Source: Pelagomonas calceolata
Lineage: Eukaryota; Sar; Pelagophyceae; Pelagomonadales; Pelagomonadaceae
Length of the DNA stretch: 64,000 bases
Assembly (NCBI GenBank): GCA_918797485.1
Contig: CAKKNE010000005.1
Coordinates: 2,790,001 to 2,854,000, forward strand
Direction: 5' to 3'
In this document: positions 29,571 through 37,931 of the stretch, one piece after another
How positions within the stretch are numbered: position 1 is the stretch's first letter
Layout: the number at the start of each line of letters is the position of its first letter
Position numbers and translations under genes: made by a program
The notes under the pieces: generated by a model
Database searches by the model: none
Seen by the model: only the letters and a program-made list of their open reading frames with translations
What the model was told of the DNA's origin: nothing

Positions 29571-29649
29571 TGAGGTCAGTCACGATGCGAGACCTAGAAG
29601 GAGATTTGAGCATCCTGCAGCACGTCGCGAGTTCCTGCCCATCGAGCAG

Positions 29650-30423
29650 TTGTACAAGGAAAAGTCTCACACCGTGAAAGCGATATCACGCGCCTGGAAG
29701 ACCGCGGCGCGACGCGCGCTCACCCGCGGGCGCTGGAAACCGCTGCGCACCCTCGAGGACCGCGGCAAGCGCGAGCAGTGGTTGACAGACTGGGGGCCTG
29801 ATCTAGGTGAGACCTTCCGTCTGAATGACCCCGCGGCGCATAGCGCATTCGACCGGGACGCTCGGGAAGCGTGGGCGCTCTATCCGGGAGAAGTGTTGCT
29901 ATTGCTCATCAGTTGGAACGCCCTGGTCTCCAACAATTATCTCGCGTTAGTTGTTGAACCAACAAAGCAGGGCTTTGGTTCGATCGTTGCCGCGTTTGAA
30001 AAAATGTTGCAACTTCGGTGGAGTCGAACTAGCACTTCAGGCAATGTAGGGGCTGTTTTATATCTGCTAGTCGATTGGATTCGCCGGGCAATGCCGGGCT
30101 CCTTGCCCAATGGCACCACGTTGTTGATTCCGGGGGGAACACTTGCGAACCCGGAGTGGCTGGGCGACGCGCTCGGCCACTGGACGGACCCGGCCTTGGC
30201 GGTAAAAGTCGTCGATGTACTGATTGAGGATTACGTCGATGACTGGCACCCTCGGTACGACGACCTCGCGCGCAGCATGTCCGTGAACTGGGCGGACAGC
30301 GGGAAGCGGGCCCGCTTCGTGGCTCCGTTCGTGGAACGCCAGGCTCAAGAGGACGCAGACATCGCGACGGCGGACGCGGAGGCTCCGCACATCGTGGACG
30401 ACGGGATGTACAATCACTTGTAA
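29650..30423 (+). CDS. Unknown protein; N-terminus unresolved
   Basis: About 257 codons that I do not recognise. The given start is a TTG: there is no ATG in the first 100 codons of this frame, and the frame stays open to about 29488. The true first exon is therefore probably upstream behind an intron. One candidate is the GTAAGC at 29475 with an AG near 29512. The protein begins basic (KAISRAWKTAARRALTRGRW) and has a hydrophobic helix (PGEVLLLLISWNALVS). It continues with mixed helical text and an acidic end (DADIATADAEAPHIVDDG). No catalytic motif seen. It ends 15 bp from the stop of the converging TTL gene. Confidence 0.5.
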   Translation: MYKEKSHTVKAISRAWKTAARRALTRGRWKPLRTLEDRGKREQWLTDWGPDLGETFRLNDPAAHSAFDRDAREAWALYPGEVLLLLISWNALVSNNYLALVVEPTKQGFGSIVAAFEKMLQLRWSRTSTSGNVGAVLYLLVDWIRRAMPGSLPNGTTLLIPGGTLANPEWLGDALGHWTDPALAVKVVDVLIEDYVDDWHPRYDDLARSMSVNWADSGKRARFVAPFVERQAQEDADIATADAEAPHIVDDGMYNHL

Positions 30424-30438
30424 GCATCTTACTAGACA

Positions 30439-31611
30439 CTAAGACTCGACCCGCACGAACGCCGTCTCCCCGCACTCCTCCCCGAGATACGAGTCCACCG
30501 CGACAGATACCACGTCCTTCGCGAACTCGTCCGCCAGCGCCTCGGCGATGGCCGGCGACGAGTTCACCTCGACGAGCCAGACCTTGAGCGCGCTGTCGAC
30601 CATGAAGTCGAAGCCAAAGACCTGGAAGCAGTTGTAGGGCGGCTCGAACTTGTCCACCTCCATGAACTCGCGCGCCGCGTCGAGCGTCTCCTTGATTATA
30701 CTACGCCACTGCGCCGCCAGCGCCTCGACCGACGAATTGTGATGCTGTTTGAGGTACACATCAAAATCCTTCAGCCAGACCTCGTTCGTCGCCGACTCGT
30801 GTTTCCCATAAGTCTCTGATCGGGTCTGGATGCAGTGGTTCGAGAGATGCACGAACGGATCATTTAACTTTGATGCGTCGAGCGTGAAGGGGACGCTGCA
30901 CGTCCGCAGCACCCCATTGTTCCAGACGTGGACGTCGTAATTCGCATCTAACAAAGCCCAGATGCGCACGTCGAATTTTCTGCTACCAGGTTGTAGCAAT
31001 AAAGGCGTCTTAATGTACTCCGAGGCCACCCAGGCGATGGAGCCGTCCTCGAGCGCGTCGAAGTGGGCCTCTATTTGCGAGAGAGTGTCCATCACTTTTA
31101 TGTTGGCGCCCTTGCCGCCGTCGCTCGGCTTGAGGATCCACACTGAAACGCCGTCGCCGCCTCGCTGAACGTGGGCGGCCCGTAATAAGGCTCTTTCTTC
31201 TTCAGCCTCCTCGCGGCCCGGCGCGACGATGTAGGAGGTCGGGAACCAATTTGGTGTGTTCTCGGGCCCGCCGTTTTTACGTAGCGTCCGCGCCAACAAG
31301 CCCTTGCGGCAGATCTGCTCGAAGGAGCGGTAGAAGCTCGTCAGAGGCGGGGTTCCCGCGGTGCGGTGCACCCTTAGAGCCTTCCAGGGGATGCCCGCCG
31401 CGCAGGGCCCGCCGAGGATCAAATCGGCAGATCCCGGCCGCTGCGTGGAACTCTTTAAGCGTCGCCAGCCGCGCGCCTTGAGGAGTTTGACGACCGCGCC
31501 GTAGACGCTGCCCAGCGTGACCGTGTTCTCCTTGGCCTCGACGGGCACGCAGCATATGTACTTGCGCGTGGGTCCTTGGACGTTCGCGGACATTGCGACG
31601 TTTTCTGACAT
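30439..31611 (-). CDS. Tubulin-tyrosine ligase family protein
   Basis: 390 aa from the ATG at 31611. The ATP-grasp motifs of TTL/TTLL enzymes are present. WILKPSDGGKGANIKV binds ATP, SEYIKTPLLLQPGSRKFDVRIWALL carries the conserved RKFDVR, and FQVFGFDFMVD and LVEVNSSPAIAE hold the metal-binding Glu/Asn. These enzymes add tyrosine, glutamate or glycine to tubulin. The short length and lack of extensions fit TTL itself or a small TTLL. The frame stays open to 31752, but that extension contains a CTAG element and is basic and low complexity, so MSENVAMSANV is the better start. All key residues seem intact. Confidence 0.88.
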   Translation of the reverse strand: MSENVAMSANVQGPTRKYICCVPVEAKENTVTLGSVYGAVVKLLKARGWRRLKSSTQRPGSADLILGGPCAAGIPWKALRVHRTAGTPPLTSFYRSFEQICRKGLLARTLRKNGGPENTPNWFPTSYIVAPGREEAEEERALLRAAHVQRGGDGVSVWILKPSDGGKGANIKVMDTLSQIEAHFDALEDGSIAWVASEYIKTPLLLQPGSRKFDVRIWALLDANYDVHVWNNGVLRTCSVPFTLDASKLNDPFVHLSNHCIQTRSETYGKHESATNEVWLKDFDVYLKQHHNSSVEALAAQWRSIIKETLDAAREFMEVDKFEPPYNCFQVFGFDFMVDSALKVWLVEVNSSPAIAEALADEFAKDVVSVAVDSYLGEECGETAFVRVES

Positions 31612-31967
31612 AGTTCCGCGGGCAGCACGACGGCGTGCTCGGGGCTCCGGAGCCAAACCGTGATTTGGGGCTAGTGTCTTACGAGCCACTAGATAACTCC
31701 TGGCCAGTCGTTTTTGTTGGCCATCTGTGGCCCGTCGGGGGTGATACTCCACGGTTCTAGACGTATTTCCTTCCTGAAAAGCACCGTCGTTATAAATTCT
31801 AGCTCACAACGCTCCTCGTAATCTGCAAAGCAAAACCCTGTCCAGGCCAATCAATTTGATCAGGACGCACGCGTAGTTGCGGCAATACGTAGGGCTCCTG
31901 GACTACTGAAGTTAACTCCCAGCAAAGTGGTAAAACTGAGCTAATCTCAGAAGCACGAAAAATCGTC
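31612..31967. promoter_or_regulatory. Divergent region, TTL / HIG1-like genes
   Basis: 356 bp between divergent ATGs. It holds a CTAG element at 31671-31692, 60 bp upstream of the TTL ATG. The half nearer the HIG1-like gene is AT-richer. No other gene found. Confidence 0.45.
31671..31692 (+). repeat. CTAG element copy 2
   Basis: CTAGTGTCTTAC then GAGCC then ACTAG: a 22-bp copy upstream of the TTL start. Confidence 0.7.
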
Positions 31968-32537
31968 ATGGCCGCGTCGCCGCAACCGGACGCGACGGAA
32001 GCCTACTCGATGGAGAGCAAAAAAGCTCAAGGCGCGATGAACGACGCGCTCTCGAACGCGCTGACGACCGCGGCGCCGTGGTTGGCCATATCGTCGGCCG
32101 CGGTCTACGCCGCGAATTCGTACTGGCCCGCGTTCCGCAAGTCCTTCGGCGCCTCCGGCAAAACATCACTGGTGATAATGCCGCCGATCGTCGCCTACAA
32201 TTTAGCCGGCGAGGCGTCGGTGCTCCGGTCTCTGCGGGCGGACGCGGACGGCGAGGCCGTGGCGGCGCCGTCGAAGCGGACGGGCATGACGTGGCATCTG
32301 AGGGCCGCGAACCTCTTCTGCGAGCACACGCTTCTCTCGTTCGCGGTCGTGATTACACCTATGTACGGAGCCATCCTCGCGAACGAGCTCTCGAAGCCGC
32401 GCTACGAGGGCTGGCGCCTGAGCCACGCCCTCATCCACACGCGCGTCTTCGGCCAGGCGGCGGCCGTTGGGAGTTTGGTCCTCGTCTTCGGCTTCAAGGA
32501 CGCGCTGCGCAAGATGGGCGCGCCGTTCGAGATCTGA
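31968..32537 (+). CDS. HIG1-domain-like small membrane protein
   Basis: 189 aa with hydrophobic segments at about 33-50, 66-82, 121-138 and 161-176. The C-terminal stretch reads HALIHTRVFGQAAAVGSLVLVFG. It fits the HIG1/Rcf motif (Q/I)x3(R/H)xRx3Q at H157, R159 and Q163, with His instead of Gln/Ile at the first place. HIG1 proteins sit in the mitochondrial inner membrane and help respiratory complexes assemble. The four-segment layout is longer than the usual two, so a distant relative is more likely than a direct counterpart. Confidence 0.55.
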   Translation: MAASPQPDATEAYSMESKKAQGAMNDALSNALTTAAPWLAISSAAVYAANSYWPAFRKSFGASGKTSLVIMPPIVAYNLAGEASVLRSLRADADGEAVAAPSKRTGMTWHLRAANLFCEHTLLSFAVVITPMYGAILANELSKPRYEGWRLSHALIHTRVFGQAAAVGSLVLVFGFKDALRKMGAPFEI

Positions 32538-32591
32538 GTACAAGTTTCCCGATAAGTATATATCTATACACGAGAGGGGAGGACGAGCGCC

Positions 32592-33923
32592 TCATTTGTA
32601 GTACGTGACGCCGCGCTTGGCCCGCACGACGGCCGAGAGCTTGCCCTTCTTGGCCGGCTTCCGCGACTTCTTGGGCGCGGCCCGCTTGCGCGGCACGGGC
32701 GGCGCCTCGCCGATGTCGCGCACCGTGAGCGCCACTGAGGCCGCCGCAGCGCCCTTCAACGTGATGAGGCCCGCGTCGACGCACGCGTCCTGGACCTCCT
32801 CGTCGAGCTTGTGCCAGACCCCGCGGTCGACGAAGATGGCGTAGCCGTAGACGGCCTCCTTGGAGAGGCCGATGGCGACGCGGCCGCCGGGGACGCTCAC
32901 CTTCATGCCTTCGAAAGCTCTCAGCTTGGTCTTGATCGGGTTGAGCGCTTTCGTCGCCTCGCGGATCTCTCGCACGCACGCGGCCGTCTGCGCGGCGATG
33001 TCTCCCTCCTCGTCGATCTCGATGTCGCGGTCGCGCTTCGCGTGATGGACAGTGACCGTGACCGCCGCGACGCGAGCGCTGGTGATCAAATCGCGGCGGA
33101 AGTCCAATAACGGCCGGTCGCCGCCCTCGATCGACGCCCCGGCCGACGCGAGCGCCGCTTGTAGCTCGTGGTAGTCCTTCGGGGCCGCGCGCAGCGCCTC
33201 GAGGCCCTCGAAGGACGGCTCCGGGTAGCCGCGGCGCGCCGGGCGCCGCGTCACCTCCACGATCGCGTCCTCCTCTTCGACTTCGTCCTCGGGCTCCTCC
33301 TCGTCTTCCGACTCGATCTCCTCCGCGGACGCCTCGTCGCACTCAACCTTGACGGGTTCCTCCTCCTCGGACTCGGACTCGCTCTCGGGCGTCACCGCGA
33401 CGACCGGCGGCGGCGGCGGTAGCGCTTTGCGGCGCGGCGCCGGCGGCATCGGGCGCGCAGCGGCCCGCGCCATGAAGGGCACCATGCCGGGCGCGACGCG
33501 GCCGCGCAGCGTCGGCTCCGGCATGAGCTCGTCCGCGTCTTCTTCCTCCTCGGAGGATTCCTCTTCGTCGGCCTCGGGCACCTCCTCGGGCTCGGGCTCC
33601 TCCTCCTCCTCGCTCTCTTCCGACTCCTCAGCCTCCGCCTCGGCGGCCAGTCTCTCCTCCTCGGCGCGGCGGCGCGCTTCTTCTTCGGCCGCCAAGCGCG
33701 CCGCCTCCTCCTCCTCGCGGCGCCGCGCCTCCTCGGCAATGCGCCGTTCTTCGGCGCGGCGCTCCTCCAGCGCCTCCTGCAGGCGCACCAACGTCTCGCG
33801 CAGCTCGCGCTTTTTGAAATTAGCATCGTCGATCGTGGCTTTGTGCTTGACAGCCTGCACAGCTAATTTGCGCAATTCGGCCGGCGCGGAGTCGTTTTGC
33901 TTGGCGTTTGCTTTCTTGGCCAT
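32592..33923 (-). CDS. Unknown acidic coiled-coil protein, paralogue A
   Basis: 443 aa from the ATG at 33923. Order: an 80-residue coiled coil with an EERRAEERRIAEEARRREEE run, a long Glu/Ser-rich region, a Pro-rich PMPPAPRRKALPPPP segment, and a C-terminal folded block (about 240-443). That block is shared with the next gene; it includes RRGYPEPSFEGLEALRA, YGYAIFVDRGVWHKLDEE and the identical ending KLSAVVRAKRGVTYYK. I do not recognise the block. The start was set by alignment with paralogue B, since an in-frame ATG at 34130 would add an unrelated Cys-rich leader. The 3' flank is also shared with B. Confidence 0.75.
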   Translation of the reverse strand: MAKKANAKQNDSAPAELRKLAVQAVKHKATIDDANFKKRELRETLVRLQEALEERRAEERRIAEEARRREEEEAARLAAEEEARRRAEEERLAAEAEAEESEESEEEEEPEPEEVPEADEEESSEEEEDADELMPEPTLRGRVAPGMVPFMARAAARPMPPAPRRKALPPPPPVVAVTPESESESEEEEPVKVECDEASAEEIESEDEEEPEDEVEEEDAIVEVTRRPARRGYPEPSFEGLEALRAAPKDYHELQAALASAGASIEGGDRPLLDFRRDLITSARVAAVTVTVHHAKRDRDIEIDEEGDIAAQTAACVREIREATKALNPIKTKLRAFEGMKVSVPGGRVAIGLSKEAVYGYAIFVDRGVWHKLDEEVQDACVDAGLITLKGAAAASVALTVRDIGEAPPVPRKRAAPKKSRKPAKKGKLSAVVRAKRGVTYYK

Positions 33924-34208
33924 AGCGCAGGTGGTGCTGCAGCCGTGCGTACTGTGATTATGTGTGGAATTGCGTTTGCAAGCTGTATGCAGCCTCGCAA
34001 TCACGGACCGGGACCAGTCTGGCAGCTGATCTCGCATGAAACTCCCGCAGCCCTGCTCGTAGTCCCAACAGAAGTCTCGACAGGCCACACAGCCCTGTCG
34101 TCGCATGGCTGTATTCTTCCAGGAACGCATGGGGCTTAGGGCGCTCGGCCCGCCGCGGACGCGCGAGCACCCTACTAGATGTATACACGAGGGGAAGGGA
34201 TGCGCGCC
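33924..34208. promoter_or_regulatory. Duplicated spacer between the two paralogues
   Basis: 285 bp. The text near 34060-34110 (CCCAACAGAAGTCTCGACA, CCCTG) recurs in the 5' flank of paralogue B at about 36124-36160 (CCCAACAGACGTCTCGACA, CCCTG). The stretch TGTATACACGAGGGGA beside paralogue B's stop (about 34178-34196) recurs beside paralogue A's stop (about 32564-32582). The duplication therefore covered promoter, gene and 3' UTR. Confidence 0.6.
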
Positions 34209-35927
34209 TCACTTGTAGTACGTGACGCCGCGCTTGGCCCGCACGACGGCCGAGAGCTTGCCGGGCGCCGGTGCAGCCCCCTTTTTCTTGCGCGGCACCG
34301 GTGGCGCCTCGCCGATGTCTCGCACCGTGAGCGCCACCGACGGCGCCGCCGCGCCCTTCAACACGATAATGCCCGCGTCGACGCACGCGTCCTGGGCCTC
34401 CTCGTCGAGCCGGTTCCAGACGCCGCGGTCCACGAAGAGGGCGTAGCCATAGACGGCCTCCTTGGAGAAGCCAATAGACACGCGGCCGCCCGGAACGCTC
34501 ACCCGCTGCCCTTCGAAGGCGCGGAGGCGCGCCTTGATCGGGTTGAGCGCTTGCGTCGCGGCTTTAATTTCGCGCACGGCGGCCGCCGTCTGTGCGGCGA
34601 TGTCTCCGTCTTTGTCGATCTCGATGTTGCGGTTGCGGTTCGCCGTGATGGTCACCGATGCGACGCGCGCGCTCGAGATGCGGTCGTGGCGGAAGACGAG
34701 CAGCGGCCGTTCCCCGCCTTCGATTGATGCCCCCGACGAAGCCAGCGCCGCGGCGAGCTCGTGGTACTCCGTCGGCCTCGCGCGCAGCGCCTCGAGGCCC
34801 TCGAACGCCGGTTCCGGGTAGCCGCGGCGCGCGGGCCGCAGGACCACTTCCACGGCCGCGTCGGGCTCCTCCGCGGGCTCCTCGTCGCACTCGGACGCCT
34901 CGGCCGCCTGGGGCTCCTCCTGCGATTCAGGCGTCACCACGGTGACGGGCGGCGGCGGCGGCGGTAGAGCGGGCGTCACCGGCGCGAAGACGGGCGGCGG
35001 CGGTAGCGCCATTCGGCGCGGCGCCGGCGGCAGCGGGCGCGTTTCCGTCCTCGCCATGAAGGGCGCCATGGGGGGCGAGACCACGCCACGTAATGTGGGG
35101 TCCGGCATGAGCTCGTCGGCGTCCTCCTCCTCGGGTTCGGGCGCCCGCACTTCCTCGGGCTCGCCCTTGCTCTCCTCCGACTCCACGGCCTTCGGTTTGG
35201 CCGACTTGCTCAGGGACTTGGCGGCAAAGCCAATCAAGCCGCCGAGCGCCGTCCCGCCGACCGCGCCTTGCAGCGCCGCGCAGCCGATCGTGGAGCAGGA
35301 AAACATGGAGCGCTGCGCCTGAGGTGCGGCGCGGCGACCGGCTTCTTCCAGAAGCCGCGTCGCGCGGACGCAGCGCACATCGCTATCGAGGGCCCCGACG
35401 CTTTGCGCCTGTAACAACACGCCCCCGAGACCGCGACCGAGAGCAGCGGCGCCGCGCGAGACGCAGTTGAGGCCTCGCCGCGCTGCCACCAGCGCGGCGC
35501 GGCCCGCGCGGCCCTGGGCCGCGGCCTTCCAGAGGTGCTGGAGAGGCCGCCGCGCCGCGTCGAGCGCGAGGTCGAGGAACGGGTGGTGCCGCGTCGACCG
35601 CACCAACACGGCGGTTGTGGCGCCCAGAAAGAGACCGCCGGCGGCGACGAGTGCAAGCTTCTGCCGCGCCGCTGCGGTGGCCAGTCTCGCCGCCTCCTCG
35701 GCGCGCAGGCGCGCGGCCTCCGCGGCGGCCGCGCGTCTTTCCTCCTCCTCGGCCTCGCGGCGTAGCCGTTCCTCCTCGGCGCGGCGGCGCTCGAGCGCCT
35801 CCTGCAGCGCGATCAGCAAGTCTCGCAGCAATTTTTTTTTCCTTTGCCCTTCATCGACACGCGCCTTCAGCGCGACGGCCTCCGTGGCTAACTTTCTCAG
35901 CTCGCCCGGCGCCGCGGAGTTGCTCAT
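34209..35927 (-). CDS. Unknown coiled-coil protein with hydrophobic insert, paralogue B
   Basis: 572 aa from the ATG at 35927. It has the same plan as paralogue A: an ELRKLATEAVALKARV opening, a coiled coil with ALERRRAEEERLRREAEEEE, an acidic middle, a Pro-rich part and the shared C-terminal block ending KLSAVVRAKRGVTYYK. Unlike A, it has about 130 extra residues between coiled coil and acidic part. These include a transmembrane-like LALVAAGGLFLGATTAVLV, Cys residues and a Gly/Ala-rich ALQGAVGGTALGGLIGFAA. B may thus be membrane-bound and A soluble. Function unknown. Confidence 0.75.
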   Translation of the reverse strand: MSNSAAPGELRKLATEAVALKARVDEGQRKKKLLRDLLIALQEALERRRAEEERLRREAEEEERRAAAAEAARLRAEEAARLATAAARQKLALVAAGGLFLGATTAVLVRSTRHHPFLDLALDAARRPLQHLWKAAAQGRAGRAALVAARRGLNCVSRGAAALGRGLGGVLLQAQSVGALDSDVRCVRATRLLEEAGRRAAPQAQRSMFSCSTIGCAALQGAVGGTALGGLIGFAAKSLSKSAKPKAVESEESKGEPEEVRAPEPEEEDADELMPDPTLRGVVSPPMAPFMARTETRPLPPAPRRMALPPPPVFAPVTPALPPPPPPVTVVTPESQEEPQAAEASECDEEPAEEPDAAVEVVLRPARRGYPEPAFEGLEALRARPTEYHELAAALASSGASIEGGERPLLVFRHDRISSARVASVTITANRNRNIEIDKDGDIAAQTAAAVREIKAATQALNPIKARLRAFEGQRVSVPGGRVSIGFSKEAVYGYALFVDRGVWNRLDEEAQDACVDAGIIVLKGAAAPSVALTVRDIGEAPPVPRKKKGAAPAPGKLSAVVRAKRGVTYYK

Positions 35928-36193
35928 GAGGCTGCCAGGGTGTGTTTGAATGCAAACTGTGTGCTGCGCCGTTACGCGCGCGCGTTGCTGTGTAGGTAGC
36001 TACAGTCTCTGAGACGTGAAACGCAGCGTTACGGGGTTGTAGCGGTCAAATTCGAGCCGCGCTGCCCGTCTAAAATGCCGAGGACCATCCGCCAGATTGT
36101 CTCGTGAAACCCCCGATGTGCATGCCCAACAGACGTCTCGACACGAAAGCGAGCCCTGCCATATAAAGTTAAAGACGTTACGCGCGACGAAAA

Positions 36194-37573
36194 TCAGCCG
36201 ACCAGCCCGAGCGCCGCGTCCACCGCGACCGACGCGACGAGCCCCTCCGCCGGCCCGAGCGCCATCATCAAACCGAAGAAGACGAGCCACTTCGCCAATC
36301 CTTTTGTATCGGACGACGCCAGCGCCTTCACCCGCTTCACGTCAACTAAACCGGACACGGCGTAGATCAAGATCGAACCCAAGACCGCCTTCGGGACCCT
36401 CTCAAAACATCCCGTGAAGAACAGTAACGTCAAAACAACGGCCCCGGCCGTCACGATCGACGACAGCTGCGAGGAACCGCCCGTCACGACGTTGACCGCA
36501 CTTCGGGAGAACGACCCGGCCACGGTGTACGATTGGAAGGCTGATCCTGCCACGTTCGCGGCGCCCACGGCCAGAATTTCCTGCGACGTGTCGAGCTTTT
36601 GAGAAGCGCGTTCGGCCAGTGCCTTGCCCATGGCGAGCGTTTCTGTGAGCGCGACAAATGACAGTACCAAAGCGTCCTTGACGTTTGGTGGCGGCCTTGA
36701 TAGCGGAGAAACGATAGAAGGTAATCCCGACGGCACGACGCCGACCTCGGCTAGACCTCTTCCCGACAAGTCGAATTTTTGGTTCGCGACAATACCTAAC
36801 ACCATCGCGAGGAAGGGGCCCAGCGAGCCAAATATGGAAGATGGTACAGATTTTGGTAGATTGAGCATGGTATGTAAAGGTAGTCGTTTCAGCGCAACGA
36901 GAAATGCAAAGGTCAAGGCTGAGAACGCAGCTGTGAATGAGTGAAAATCCGGCGCGTTCTGCAGAGCGCCTACCAATATCTGTAGAGGGGTATGCCCGTG
37001 CGGCTTGGCGACTTTGAGCACGGACGGTATTTGTGTCCCCGCGATATTAAACGCGCAGCACGTGACGAAGGCACTCAAAATATCCTTCGGCACGCGTTCC
37101 ACAAGGCCGCCGAGGCCGCTCAATCCTAAGACGCAGGTGGAGATGCCGGACCAGAACATCAATGATGATGCTGCCATGAGTTTGGCGGCTTCTGACTCTT
37201 CCCCAGCGATCATCGGGGCTAGAGTTGTTGAGACTAGTGCTACCGGGCCGATCACGACAAATGATGACGCGGCCAAACAAGCGTAGACCAACATGGGCAC
37301 GTAGCAATAGAGTCCTACGATGGGATTCAAGCCTGCTATCGACGCGTAGCTCATGCCCTGCGGAATGAGCATGGCTGCTACCGTTAATCCAGCTAAAGCG
37401 TCATTCAATATATCTTCTTTACGAAGTGCGGGGAGCCAGGTCGTGATCGGCAGTTGCTTGACGGCGCCGCCTCGCTTCTTCAAAAGCTTCTCACTGGTTG
37501 GGGGCAGTGCTTGTTTGGGTGCAGTGATGGCAGCGCCCGGCGCCGCCAGCGCCAGAAGCAGCGCGAGGCGCAT
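36194..37573 (-). CDS. SulP/SLC26-type anion transporter lacking a STAS domain
   Basis: 459 aa. A signal-like leader MRLALLLALAAPGAAIT precedes a typical SulP membrane domain. The signature DALAGLTVAAMLIPQGMSYASIAGLNPIVGLY is followed by about ten hydrophobic segments and the conserved NVVTGGSSQLSSIVTAGAVVL stretch. The protein stops right after FGLMMALGPAEGLVASVAVD, where other members continue into a cytosolic STAS domain. SulP proteins carry sulfate, bicarbonate or other anions. A plastid-envelope or other endomembrane site is suggested by the leader. The upstream in-frame extension to 37819 is basic and unsupported. Confidence 0.88.
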   Translation of the reverse strand: MRLALLLALAAPGAAITAPKQALPPTSEKLLKKRGGAVKQLPITTWLPALRKEDILNDALAGLTVAAMLIPQGMSYASIAGLNPIVGLYCYVPMLVYACLAASSFVVIGPVALVSTTLAPMIAGEESEAAKLMAASSLMFWSGISTCVLGLSGLGGLVERVPKDILSAFVTCCAFNIAGTQIPSVLKVAKPHGHTPLQILVGALQNAPDFHSFTAAFSALTFAFLVALKRLPLHTMLNLPKSVPSSIFGSLGPFLAMVLGIVANQKFDLSGRGLAEVGVVPSGLPSIVSPLSRPPPNVKDALVLSFVALTETLAMGKALAERASQKLDTSQEILAVGAANVAGSAFQSYTVAGSFSRSAVNVVTGGSSQLSSIVTAGAVVLTLLFFTGCFERVPKAVLGSILIYAVSGLVDVKRVKALASSDTKGLAKWLVFFGLMMALGPAEGLVASVAVDAALGLVG

Positions 37574-37931
37574 GGTTGCGGCAGCCTCGTGGGGTCCGGG
37601 CAGCCGTCGCGATGGGTGACCGACGGCAGACTCCTTGCAAGCTTGCGGCGAGTTGACGGCGCTCTGAGGCAAGTTTTGGCGCGGACGGAGAAATCCGTCC
37701 GCGGGTGGTCGGAGGCCTGCCCTTGACAAGGTTCTTTGATTGAAAGCAGGAGCGGAAATTAGTTCAAAAAGCAAAAAGGGTGCCCAGCTTGTGCGCGCCG
37801 CGGGCGCTCGCGATCGCACCAGTGCTTATCGGGCTGCCGGCAGCCCGCATCGTCCGCAGCAAAGAAGCCGAGCGCCCGACGCTCGAGGGAGCTGCCTGCC
37901 CCAGCCAGAAAAAAAAACAAACACAGCCAAA
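37574..37931. promoter_or_regulatory. Divergent region, SulP / PDZ genes
   Basis: 358 bp between divergent ATGs. It has a short inverted stretch (ATCGGGCTGCCGGCAGCCCG, about 37828-37847) and an A-rich tract (37908-37920) directly before the PDZ-protein ATG. No other gene seen. Confidence 0.4.

Larger units (their letters stand above)
29317..29649. promoter_or_regulatory. Spacer between peroxidase and unknown gene
   Basis: 333 bp. It holds a CTAG element (29414-29436) and a 30-bp tandem repeat (29511-29570). A plausible short first exon followed by GTAAGC at 29475 could belong to the next gene, but I cannot prove it. Confidence 0.35.

Noticed and set aside
32494-33342. Gly/Arg-rich minus-strand frame overlapping paralogue A
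   Set aside because: It is the +1 shadow of an acidic coding region. The correct frame is shared with paralogue B.
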